Of a stretch of DNA of 21,502 bases, positions 1 to 7,597 are shown piece by piece (within the stretch, counting starts at the first letter, position 1; the number at the start of each line of letters is the position of its first letter). A model generated the notes under the pieces. The model was given only the letters and a program-made list of their open reading frames with translations, did no database searches and was not told the DNA's origin. Origin of the DNA: Tateyamaria sp. (lineage in GTDB: Bacteria; Pseudomonadota; Alphaproteobacteria; Rhodobacterales; Rhodobacteraceae); assembly GCA_018668195.1 (NCBI GenBank), contig JABITU010000011.1, positions 1 to 21,502 of the forward strand, read 5' to 3'. Made by a program: the position numbers and the translations under genes.

Positions 1-956
<956 letters not shown>

Positions 957-976
957 TTACTTAATAAAAATGCTTG

Positions 977-1567
977 TCACAACATATTGTGGACAGGTTT
1001 GAACGAACGTCTATGGTGTGGGGTCACACCCAAATTTTGAAGCGCGGTGATGTGGCTTTTTGATCCGTATCCCATGTTGGTTTCCCATCCATAGCCCGGA
1101 TGCTGTTGCGCCAAATCCACCATGATCCGGTCCCGACACACTTTGGCCACAATTGAAGCCGCAGCAATCGAGACTGAACGGCTGTCTCCTTTGATGATCG
1201 AAGTCGCAGGTATGGCCAACCCGGTTGGGATCATATTTCCGTCGATCAATGCATGATCTGGCGCTTGGGCCAGCCCGGCAACTGCCCGAACCATCGCCAA
1301 ATGAGACGCGCGCAGTATATTAAGCTCGTCAATTTCGGCCACCGATGCATGCGCAACGGAAACGATAGCGACGTCGACAATCTTGCACCAAAGTTTGGCG
1401 CGGGCTCGTGGGCGCAAAACTTTGGAGTCGTCTAGGCCCACAGGTATATCGGCCGGGTCTAGCATCACGGCCGCCGCAGTCACCGGCCCGGCGAGAGGCC
1501 CACGGCCCACCTCATCAACGCCGGCCACACAGCCACCCAGCTGGCTCTCGAACACATAGTCTGGCAA
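977..1567 (-). CDS. rnhB: Ribonuclease HII
   Basis: RNase HII nicks DNA 5' of embedded ribonucleotides and begins ribonucleotide excision repair in the cytoplasm. The protein shows the full family signature. VDEVGRGPLAGPV carries acidic residues D18 and E19, followed by DDSK, ALIDG (D109) and KGD (D128), then SIAAASIVAKVCRD and the YGWETNMGYGS segment. The reading frame is open further upstream to a TTG at 1672, but that codon has no ribosome binding site. The TTG at 1567 has AGAAGG nine bases upstream and starts the protein just before the conserved core, giving 196 residues, the usual length. I therefore choose 1567. The gene precedes ccrM on the same strand. Confidence 0.93.
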   Translation of the reverse strand: MPDYVFESQLGGCVAGVDEVGRGPLAGPVTAAAVMLDPADIPVGLDDSKVLRPRARAKLWCKIVDVAIVSVAHASVAEIDELNILRASHLAMVRAVAGLAQAPDHALIDGNMIPTGLAIPATSIIKGDSRSVSIAAASIVAKVCRDRIMVDLAQQHPGYGWETNMGYGSKSHITALQNLGVTPHHRRSFKPVHNML

Positions 1568-1745
1568 ACTTGATATACCTTCTTGTTCCACACTCTCTGA
1601 ATCAAAAGCAAAACGCACGTTCCGGCGGAAAGTGCAAATGCCCCGCGTCGCATTCACGAGGCGTAAATGCAAAAGAAGGCGGTAACACCATCTTCTGATA
1701 TTTAGCTGCCGAACCGGGAGGCCGTTCAGCCGCCACCGTTCATTG

Positions 1746-2171
1746 CTAATATCGCGCTAATTTGTATCCATTCCGACGCAGGCAGCGCGCTGCAAAGCCT
1801 TTGCGTGTCCCACGCGCCGTTGGGAAGCGACGTTTGCATTGCCCCGGCAGCTGACTGACGCGGATGTGATTGGCCTTTAGGCAGCGGCGTCCAAACACCC
1901 GCATGCGACCATCTTTGACGTGAATGCTACGAAGACATTCTTGCGGTAAAAGCTGACGTTTTACGGGGCGCGGCCGGTGCGTATGCGTCACCTCTGCATC
2001 ATCAAGAACCTTATTGGCAACTACACCCAACACGGCCAGCCCCAACAATGCGGCAAGCAGACCTCCAATCTCATCTTCGTTTGCACGGGCCGGGACAGCG
2101 GAAAAGCCTGTGACGATAATAGAGGCTGTAGCAACGGCGGTAATAAATCGACGGGGGATACGATGTGTCAT
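1746..2171 (-). CDS. Small secreted basic protein with four cysteines, function unknown
   Basis: This is a 141-residue protein of unknown function. It has a signal peptide with arginines, a hydrophobic core (about residues 9-24) and a likely cleavage after Ala-Arg-Ala at residue 30. A second hydrophobic stretch, roughly 36-57, could be a membrane anchor or a glycine/leucine-rich helix. The rest is very basic, with cysteines at 79, 97, 112 and 130 that could form two disulfides in the periplasm. The ATG at 2171 follows an AAAGGA-type ribosome binding site about nine bases upstream. It is divergent from the gene at 2344. No domain is recognised. Similar small proteins are common as hypotheticals in Rhodobacterales, but I cannot assign a role. 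Confidence 0.75.
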   Translation of the reverse strand: MTHRIPRRFITAVATASIIVTGFSAVPARANEDEIGGLLAALLGLAVLGVVANKVLDDAEVTHTHRPRPVKRQLLPQECLRSIHVKDGRMRVFGRRCLKANHIRVSQLPGQCKRRFPTARGTRKGFAARCLRRNGYKLARY

Positions 2172-2273
2172 GAGGGCGGTCCTTTACGCATTCAAATCAA
2201 ATAAGCGCCAAAATATTTGGCTATGATCCCAAACAGGCCCAATCCCCATAAGACAGGCAATAACAGCCGCAAG

Positions 2274-2318
2274 TTATCGAATATCCACAGCCCACCCGCA
2301 CGATGTTATTGAATATCG
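2274..2318 (+). promoter_or_regulatory. Imperfect direct repeat upstream of the 2344 gene
   Basis: TTATCGAATATCC (2274-2286) and TTATTGAATATCG (2306-2318) match at 11 of 13 positions and start 32 bp apart, about three helical turns. They sit 26-70 bp before the start codon at 2344. OmpR-type winged-helix proteins usually bind direct repeats, and the second gene of this unit encodes such a domain, so an autoregulatory site is conceivable. A separate palindrome, CCAAA-ATA-TTTGG (2208-2220), lies nearer the divergent gene. Confidence 0.3.
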
Positions 2319-2343
2319 GGGCATTCCGGCGCAGTCTGATGTT

Positions 2344-2625
2344 ATGAAAAATTTCGCTCTTTCACTTACGCTGACGCTCTGTCTATCCAGCATGGCCACG
2401 GCGCAATGCTTTGCCGATTACAAGGCAAAGAAAGACAATCCACTGCGCCTGCACTACGGTGTAGCGAAAATTTCGGGTCCGTGTTCTGTCGCCGATGCCA
2501 AAAGCGAGCTCGCCCACCGAATTGCCATAAACGGCTGGACAGTTCTTAAAGTAATGTCAGTTTTTGGCTCAGATGGGCTCGATCAAAGGAAAGACAGTGC
2601 AGGACAATACTACCTCCGCTTCTGA
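2344..2625 (+). CDS. Small secreted protein, conserved-hypothetical type
   Basis: A 93-residue protein with an N-terminal signal peptide (hydrophobic residues 4-20, Ala-Thr-Ala before Gln21 as likely cleavage). The mature part is about 73 residues with two cysteines (22 and 47) that may pair, and it ends in an aromatic Gly-Gln-Tyr-Tyr-Leu-Arg-Phe segment. No enzymatic motif is visible. The ribosome binding site is weak. Its last 29 bases overlap the start of the membrane winged-helix gene at 2597, so the two are probably translationally coupled. By analogy with ToxR/ToxS pairs, the exported protein could be a partner or ligand sensor of the next gene product, but this is inference only. Confidence 0.75.
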   Translation: MKNFALSLTLTLCLSSMATAQCFADYKAKKDNPLRLHYGVAKISGPCSVADAKSELAHRIAINGWTVLKVMSVFGSDGLDQRKDSAGQYYLRF

Positions 2626-3301
2626 CATGCGCCGCACTGGTGGACGGCTGGTGATCTTCGGTATCGCAAGCATTCTAGCTCTGTTGATTGGCGCGGCTCT
2701 CCTGCTGTTTCTCGCCCTACCCGACGCAGGAGCTTTCGACGCCCACGTCGAACGGATGTTTGTCGAAAACACAGACATCACCAGCCAGGCTGAAATCAAA
2801 CTTCTGGAAATTCTTGCCCAGTCCGGCACCGCCTTTGCCGACACGCTGGCCAGCTATCGTTTGGTAATTTATACTTTGCTGGTGTTCGCCACGGCGATGA
2901 TGATAGCGGCGCTGGTTTTCTTAATTCTGATCGTCGGCTTTAACCGCCGACTAGCTCAAATCGAGCGCGCTGGCATTCAGGTCAACTCCCTTCTGATCAG
3001 CCGCGAGGAAAATACCGTCTACCTAAACAACCTTGGCTTTAAGCTCACCGATGCCACGATGGAAACCATGTCCGTCCTCGCCGAATCAAGAATGGATGAC
3101 GACGTGCTCTCCGGCTCCGAAATCGAAGCGGTCATCTCAGGCCGCAGCGCAGCCGATTGCGACGAAGCCGCAGGTGCTACCCGCATTAAGCGACTGCGCG
3201 ACACACTCGGCAACCAAATTGTGAGTGAACTTCTCGTCAAAAACATTGCGCGGCGTGGCTATATGCTCGCCGTCGAAAAAGACGTGATCAAAGTTCTTTA
3301 A
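2597..3301 (+). CDS. Two-TM membrane protein with C-terminal OmpR/PhoB-like winged-helix domain
   Basis: This 234-residue protein has a short cytoplasmic N-terminus and TM1 (about 18-40). A periplasmic segment of about 45 residues follows, then TM2 (about 88-114) and basic residues that put the C-terminus in the cytoplasm. Residues 130-228 read like an OmpR/PhoB winged helix: strand-rich LLISREENTVYL, a LT-x-x-x-E-like helix, a segment resembling the SR-x-x-L helix, IKRLRDTLG matching the recognition helix, and ARRGYML matching the RGxGY(R)L wing. The start is GTG 2597, preceded by AAAGGA at six bases; an upstream TTG (2564) lacks a site. ToxR and CadC carry the same domain at the N-terminus, so the order is reversed here. 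It is probably a membrane-tethered transcription regulator, although the fold call rests on pattern reading only. Confidence 0.72.
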   Translation: MQDNTTSASDMRRTGGRLVIFGIASILALLIGAALLLFLALPDAGAFDAHVERMFVENTDITSQAEIKLLEILAQSGTAFADTLASYRLVIYTLLVFATAMMIAALVFLILIVGFNRRLAQIERAGIQVNSLLISREENTVYLNNLGFKLTDATMETMSVLAESRMDDDVLSGSEIEAVISGRSAADCDEAAGATRIKRLRDTLGNQIVSELLVKNIARRGYMLAVEKDVIKVL

Positions 3302-3307
3302 TCCCTT

Positions 3308-3339
3308 TTCATCTTGCCCAATAAACTCCCGCCAGAGGC
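3308..3339 (+). repeat. Stop-codon-proximal dispersed repeat, copy 1
   Basis: This 32-nt element starts with TTCATCTTGCC and ends with CTCCCGCCAGAGGC. It matches the element at 18611-18642 with two mismatches. It begins exactly six bases after the TAA of the preceding gene, and both copies also share TCC right after the stop. A nearby perfect hairpin (CATCTGCC-AGA-GGCAGATG, 3347-3365) reuses the GCCAGAGGC string. Confidence 0.7.
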
Positions 3340-3346
3340 GAAAACA

Positions 3347-3365
3347 CATCTGCCAGAGGCAGATG
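3347..3365 (+). terminator. Short hairpin after the winged-helix gene
   Basis: CATCTGCC and GGCAGATG form a perfect 8-bp stem with a 3-base loop. It is followed by TAAAATAT rather than a clean T run, so it is at best a weak intrinsic terminator. It could equally be an RNA-stabilising 3' hairpin or part of the repeat element just upstream. Confidence 0.3.
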
Positions 3366-3461
3366 TAAAATATCGCGTGGCGCGCATGCGCCTCGTTTCA
3401 CCAGTAGCCACCGATGCCGTGACAGGTCTAGAGTGCGCCCAAACCAAAATGGAGATGACCC

Positions 3462-4238
3462 ATGCCTGCGCCCCACAACCCCTTCAAGGCCGCTCTCAAT
3501 AATGGCGAGACAGTAATAGGATGCTGGCTCAGCCTGGGCGATCCGATTTCTACCGAAGTCGCCGGTACTGCGGGCTTTGACTGGCTCTTGATCGATAGTG
3601 AACATACCCCCTATGATATTTCACGCATCCGCATGCAGTTGATGGCACTCGAAGCTTCAGAAAGCCATGCTGCAGTACGCGTTCCCTCCTCCGAGACATG
3701 GATGCTCAAACAGGTTCTCGACGCAGGCGCGCAAACCGTTCTTGTGCCCATGGTAGAAAGTGCCGATCAGGCGCGGCAACTGGTGCATGATGTGCGCTAT
3801 CCTCCTACAGGCGGGCGCGGTGTTGGTTATTCCGGTGCCCGCTGCAGTAAGTTCGGCCAAATCAGCGATTATGGCACAACTGCCGACGATCAGATCTGCC
3901 TCTTGATACAGGTGGAAAATATGGCTGGGATGGCGGAACTAGACGATATCCTCACTGTTGATGGCATAGACGGCGTATTCATTGGCCCTGCCGATTTATC
4001 TGCCGACATGGGCCACATGGGCCAAATTTCGCACCCAGATGTGCAGAATACCATCAAAGAAGCCTTCCAACGGATCGAAGCGGCCGGAAAGGCGCCTGGT
4101 GTTCTGGCCACCGGCCCCGACATGACGCAAGATTTAATTGACGCAGGCGCGCGCTTTGCCGCGACAGGGGTCGACATTCAGTTACTGGCAAACGCACTGC
4201 GTACCCTTGCCGTCAAATGGAAAGGGTCAGTGAACTAA
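3462..4238 (+). CDS. HpcH/HpaI family class II aldolase
   Basis: This is a 258-residue divalent-metal-dependent aldolase of the HpcH/HpaI family (2,4-dihydroxyhept-2-enedioate or 2-keto-3-deoxy-sugar acid aldolase type). It cleaves or forms 2-keto-4-hydroxy acids with pyruvate as one product. All the E. coli HpaI key residues have counterparts at a constant offset of three: His48 (SEHTPYD), Arg73 (AVRVPS), Glu152 (QVENMAG) and Asp178 (GPADLS) correspond to H45, R70, E149 and D175. The start ATG at 3462 has GGAG seven bases upstream. No other degradation-pathway gene is adjacent, so the physiological substrate cannot be named. The MFS transporter that follows, 303 bp away, might import a related acid. 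Confidence 0.92.
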   Translation: MPAPHNPFKAALNNGETVIGCWLSLGDPISTEVAGTAGFDWLLIDSEHTPYDISRIRMQLMALEASESHAAVRVPSSETWMLKQVLDAGAQTVLVPMVESADQARQLVHDVRYPPTGGRGVGYSGARCSKFGQISDYGTTADDQICLLIQVENMAGMAELDDILTVDGIDGVFIGPADLSADMGHMGQISHPDVQNTIKEAFQRIEAAGKAPGVLATGPDMTQDLIDAGARFAATGVDIQLLANALRTLAVKWKGSVN

Positions 4239-4541
4239 TTCTACCTACTGCCAACCATCTTATTCGGGGTTTTGGGTTCCTCATGAACGCGATCCCCCAG
4301 ATATTCGCGTTGGTAAATATGCCCACGTGCCTGGCTGCTCTGTCAGTGGGAAGCCCACTGTGAAAATGCATCTCTCGCAGACTTGGAAGTTTCGAAAAAA
4401 CAACCCTGGCCATATTAGTGCAGTGCAAAACACCTGTACTCTCTCGAGTGGCCCCACCGTTGAAACAGGCAGCCATCGAAGCAATACACTTGCGCAGATG
4501 CCGTTGCCATGTCACGCCTGCTTCAGTTGTCCGGAGCCCCC
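4239..4541. other. 303-bp intergenic region with two inverted repeats
   Basis: No coding region is supported here. Two inverted repeats are visible. AACGCGA/TCGCGTT (4286-4292 and 4305-4311, 12-base spacer) lies shortly after the aldolase gene and may be a transcript-end hairpin without a T run. CAGTGGG-AAG-CCCACTG (4344-4360) is a perfect palindrome about 180 bp before the MFS start and could be an operator. No convincing promoter hexamers were identified. Confidence 0.5.
4344..4360. promoter_or_regulatory. Perfect 17-bp palindrome upstream of the MFS gene
   Basis: CAGTGGG and CCCACTG flank a 3-base centre. The arms are perfect over 7 bp, of a size typical for a dimeric repressor site. No T run follows, so a terminator is unlikely. 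The cognate regulator is not evident in the window. Confidence 0.3.
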
Positions 4542-5714
4542 ATGACCCTTGGCATCGCCTTCTTGGCGCTTTCATATGTACTCAGCCAGTTCTTTAGGGT
4601 TTTCTTGGCCGTGCTGGTCGCACCCCTAAAAGCCGATCTTGGACTTGAGACCGATACACTTGCCACCGCTTCGGGGCTTTGGTTTCTGAGCTTTGCCGCG
4701 ATGCAAATCCCAGTCGGTTGGGCGTTGGATACGATCGGCCCCCGGCGGACCTCCGCCTACCTCTTTTTGATTGGAGCGGGCGGTGGAGCGATGCTTTTTG
4801 CTGCGGCGACAACTGCTTTGCATATCAAAGCTGCAATGATTCTGATCGGTATTGGCTGTGCGCCAGTGCTTATGGCCTGCTATTACATCTTTGTCCGCAA
4901 CCATCCGCCAAAACAATTTGCAACACTTGCAGCTGCCATGATTGGAGTGGGCACGTTGGGGAACGTCTCGGCATCTGTTCCTCTGAGTTGGGCCGTAGAC
5001 TTGGTTGGATGGCGCGTCACAATGTGGCTTCTGGCCGCCATTTGCAGCGCCATTGCGCTTGGCATCTGGCGCTTCGTCCGAGACCCGGAACAGGTTACCG
5101 GTGATATTGGCGGCTCAGTAATTGACCTGCTGCGGATCCCCGCACTGTGGCTGATCCTGCCGCTCATGTTTGTCAACTATGTACCCGCCGCCGCAATCCG
5201 AGGGTTGTGGATCAGTCCCTATCTTAGCGATGTCTTTGAACTTTCGCAGGCTCAAATCGGGCGAGCCACCTTGGCGATGGGCCTCGCAATGGTTGTGGGT
5301 GTGTTTGCCTATGGTCCACTTGACCGCATTTTGGGCACCAGAAAATGGGTCATCATTGGCGGCAACCTGATCATGGCTACTTGCCTTTTGGCACTTTTTG
5401 CCAATCCGGCGGGTAATCCGGCTATCGCCATTTTACTTATGTGCGGCGTGGGGCTTTTTGGGGCCACCTATCCAGTGGTGATCGCCCATGCCCGAACACT
5501 TTTTCCGGCACATCTGACGGGGCGTGGTGTCACGCTAATGAATCTGTTTGGGATTGGCGGTGTCGGACTGCTGCAATTCGGTTCAGGCCGGATGCATACC
5601 GCGGCCACTGGCGCTGAACCGACCACCGCCTATCATAGCCTCTTCGGTAGTTTTGCCATCATCATTGTGATAGGGTTGATCCCCTATTTCTTTAGCCGTG
5701 ATAGAATGGACTAG
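4542..5714 (+). CDS. Major facilitator superfamily transporter
   Basis: A 390-residue, strongly hydrophobic inner-membrane protein with about twelve predicted helices in two halves, typical of MFS secondary transporters. A motif-A-like GWALDTIGPRR lies in the loop after TM2, and a matching GPLDRILGTRKW occupies the equivalent loop of the second half. An ATG at 4509 is in frame, but the ATG at 4542 has CCGGAG five bases upstream and starts right at the first helix, so I prefer 4542. The substrate cannot be read from sequence. The resemblance is to the general MFS_1 type rather than a specific sugar or drug clade. It follows the aldolase gene after 303 bp and precedes asd by 65 bp. Confidence 0.88.
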   Translation: MTLGIAFLALSYVLSQFFRVFLAVLVAPLKADLGLETDTLATASGLWFLSFAAMQIPVGWALDTIGPRRTSAYLFLIGAGGGAMLFAAATTALHIKAAMILIGIGCAPVLMACYYIFVRNHPPKQFATLAAAMIGVGTLGNVSASVPLSWAVDLVGWRVTMWLLAAICSAIALGIWRFVRDPEQVTGDIGGSVIDLLRIPALWLILPLMFVNYVPAAAIRGLWISPYLSDVFELSQAQIGRATLAMGLAMVVGVFAYGPLDRILGTRKWVIIGGNLIMATCLLALFANPAGNPAIAILLMCGVGLFGATYPVVIAHARTLFPAHLTGRGVTLMNLFGIGGVGLLQFGSGRMHTAATGAEPTTAYHSLFGSFAIIIVIGLIPYFFSRDRMD

Positions 5715-5779
5715 CGGCCCCTTTTCACTCCCGTGCATTGGGTATAGACGCCTCCCACCTTCCCAATAAGGAGAATGTG

Positions 5780-6802
5780 ATGGGGTATCGTGTCGTCGTC
5801 GCAGGCGCCACCGGCAACGTGGGCCGCGAAATGTTGAATATTCTGGCAGAGCGCCAGTTTCCTGTGGACGAAATCGCCGTTTTGGCAAGCCGCCGTTCGC
5901 TGGGCACCGAAGTTTCCTTTGGTGAAAAGACGCTAAAAACCAAGGACCTCGACACCTTCGATTTCACGGGCTGGGATATGGCATTGTTTGCCATTGGCTC
6001 GGACGCGACCAAGAAATACGCCCCCATCGCCGCCAAGGCCGGTTGCGTCGTAATCGACAATTCATCTCTTTATCGCTACGATCCCGATGTGCCGTTGATT
6101 GTTCCCGAAGTGAACGCCGACGCGGTCGAAGGCTATTCGAAAAAGAACATCATCGCCAACCCGAACTGTTCTACAGCACAGATGGTCGTTGCACTCAAAC
6201 CGCTGCATGACCGGGCTAAGATCAAGCGTGTCGTTGTTTCGACGTACCAATCCGTATCCGGCGCAGGCAAAGAAGGTATGGACGAGCTGTGGGACCAAAC
6301 CAAGTCGGTCTATAACCCCACGACAGAAGTGCCCCCAAATAAATTTCAAAAGCAGATTGCATTTAACGTCATTCCGCAGATCGACGTATTCATGGAAGAC
6401 GGATCGACCAAGGAAGAATGGAAAATGGTCGTTGAAACCAAAAAAATCATCGACCCGGCAATCAAGGTCACAGCAACCTGTGTGCGCGTTCCCGTGTTTG
6501 TTGGTCACTCCGAAGCGATCAACGTCGAGTTCGACACGTTTCTTGATGAAGACGAGGCGCGCGATATTCTACGCGAAGCGCCCGGCGTGATGGTGATCGA
6601 CAAGCGCGAAGCTGGTGGCTACGTCTCGCCGATAGAATGCGTCGGCGACTATGCCACATTCATTAGCCGTATTCGTCAGGACAGTACGCTTGATAATGGG
6701 CTGAATTTTTGGTGCGTTAGCGACAACCTGCGCAAGGGTGCCGCCTTGAACGCAGTTCAGATTGCAGAGCTTCTGGGCAATCGGATCCTGAAAAAAGGCT
6801 AG
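5780..6802 (+). CDS. asd: Aspartate-semialdehyde dehydrogenase
   Basis: It catalyses NADPH-dependent reductive dephosphorylation of aspartyl-4-phosphate to aspartate semialdehyde, the branch-point step to lysine, diaminopimelate, threonine and methionine. The 340-residue protein has the N-terminal Rossmann GATGNVG (9-15) and active-site Cys130 in NPNCSTAQ. It also has the STYQSVSGAG segment and the C-terminal-domain active-site His243 (VGHSEA). The start is ATG 5780 with a perfect AAGGAG at 5768-5773; an upstream in-frame start would place that site inside the gene. A strong intrinsic terminator at 6825-6855 closes the unit, so asd is probably monocistronic. Confidence 0.97.
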   Translation: MGYRVVVAGATGNVGREMLNILAERQFPVDEIAVLASRRSLGTEVSFGEKTLKTKDLDTFDFTGWDMALFAIGSDATKKYAPIAAKAGCVVIDNSSLYRYDPDVPLIVPEVNADAVEGYSKKNIIANPNCSTAQMVVALKPLHDRAKIKRVVVSTYQSVSGAGKEGMDELWDQTKSVYNPTTEVPPNKFQKQIAFNVIPQIDVFMEDGSTKEEWKMVVETKKIIDPAIKVTATCVRVPVFVGHSEAINVEFDTFLDEDEARDILREAPGVMVIDKREAGGYVSPIECVGDYATFISRIRQDSTLDNGLNFWCVSDNLRKGAALNAVQIAELLGNRILKKG

Positions 6803-6824
6803 TTTCACGATCTAAATGACTACG

Positions 6825-6855
6825 AAAAAAGGGGCCTTCGGGCCCCTTTTATTTT
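6825..6855 (+). terminator. Intrinsic terminator of asd
   Basis: AAAAGGGGCC-TTCG-GGCCCCTTTT forms a perfect 10-bp stem with a TTCG tetraloop (6827-6850), and the T-rich arm continues into TATTTTA. The A run on the left arm makes it potentially bidirectional. It lies about 25 bp after the asd stop. Confidence 0.95.
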
Positions 6856-7166
6856 AGCGGCACGTGTGGATGCCTTATGACGTGGTTACCACGAGCTTAA
6901 CAAGATGGGCTAAGCACGTCGAGAATCGCTTAATCGACAGATAGATTGCATTTTATGTATGAATACAATATACTTAACTATATGTTGTAAAAGATTTTTT
7001 TTGATTAATCTCATGTCTGAGATGGCTAAACCTGATACGGCAACACATTGGTAATTTCTACCTGCCATACCTGTCTTATCGAACGGCCGGGGGGTCGAAC
7101 GGTTCCGGCCAAGAGGTCGGATGGAATACTGGCCGGGGGGCCAATTATATCGACGAGGTGATTGGG
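6856..7166. other. Gene-free AT-rich then G-rich leader region
   Basis: No supported gene. From about 6940 to 7015 the sequence is very AT-rich with an imperfect dyad (TACAATATA at 6964-6972 against TATATGTTGTA at 6979-6989), a plausible promoter or operator for a plus-strand transcript. From 7085 the composition changes sharply to G-rich. The 10-mer GGCCGGGGGG occurs twice (7085-7094 and 7131-7140), each copy forming a hairpin: GGCCGG/CCGGCC across 7085-7110, and TGGCC-GGGG-GGCCA at 7130-7143. Confidence 0.5.
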
Positions 7167-7376
7167 ATGTTGACGTTGGTGCGTACGCTGTGGCGTGCGG
7201 AAGAAGGTAGAAGATCGATACGGGACGCGAATGGGCGTGAACGTGTCACAAGGCAAGAGCTGGCAAACTTGTTTGCCGACGAACTATGCCGATCAGTGTT
7301 GCACAAGCGCACTGTAAAACGGGGCCTAAGTGTCCGTCGTTTCATGGCAGTAAGCCATTCCCCAACACCGAGCTGA
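7167..7376 (+). CDS. Possible small basic protein (69 aa), doubtful
   Basis: This open frame encodes 69 residues rich in Arg and Leu, with no recognisable domain, signal peptide or membrane segment. In its favour, the ATG has GAGG eight bases upstream and lies just after two hairpins. Against it, the frame uses AGA, ATA, AGG and CTA codons more than the neighbouring genes, is short, and sits in a region whose RNA structure suggests a non-coding transcript. A leader peptide, a small regulatory protein or a chance frame are all possible. If transcribed, it shares the plus-strand terminator at 7558-7597. Confidence 0.3.
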   Translation: MLTLVRTLWRAEEGRRSIRDANGRERVTRQELANLFADELCRSVLHKRTVKRGLSVRRFMAVSHSPTPS

Positions 7377-7393
7377 ATACAGACCATGCGGTT

Positions 7394-7597
7394 GCGAAGC
7401 GATAATTATTCGCGCTTTAGCATCCACCTTGGTTCAGCTCATGTTCGGGAACATTAACACCGTATCGGGAAATACGGTGTTTGGGGGTACGCTCATGCAC
7501 GTTGATGACAAACGTTCGATGCGCTGAGTGTACAAACGAGTGGGGTAACGAGTGGTAAGGGCGGCGTGTCGATTATGACGCGCCGCCCTGTTTTTTT
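7394..7597 (+). ncRNA. Candidate structured non-coding RNA ending in an intrinsic terminator
   Basis: Successive plus-strand stem-loops are visible. These are AAGCG/CGCTT (7397-7417), ATGTT-CGGG-AACAT (7441-7454), a perfect 10-bp stem AACACCGTAT/ATACGGTGTT with a 6-base loop (7456-7481), a 9-bp stem GTACGCTCA/TGAGTGTAC with one G-U pair (7487-7533), and the terminator. No protein gene ends nearby except the doubtful frame ending at 7376. It does not carry the signatures of RNase P RNA, tmRNA, SRP RNA or 6S RNA that I could recognise. The 5' end is unknown; the transcript might begin as far back as about 7000. Confidence 0.45.
7558..7597 (+). terminator. Strong intrinsic terminator with no confident gene upstream
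   Basis: AGGGCGGCG (7558-7566) pairs perfectly with CGCCGCCCT (7581-7589). The stem extends inward by TGTC/GACG, including a G-U pair, around the loop GATTAT, and is followed by G and seven T residues. The T run exists only in the plus direction, so it does not serve the minus-strand sbtB gene that converges on it. It must terminate a plus-strand transcript from the 7000-7550 region. Confidence 0.92.

Noticed and set aside
1673..1745. Possible terminator after the secreted-protein gene (GAACCGGGAGGCCGTTC)
   Set aside because: Only four base pairs form before a mismatch and no T run follows in either direction.
7085..7110. tRNA-like string (GGTCGAACGGTTCCGG) suggesting a T-loop
   Set aside because: No acceptor stem, anticodon arm or cloverleaf can be built around it; it is better explained as a simple GGCCGG/CCGGCC hairpin.
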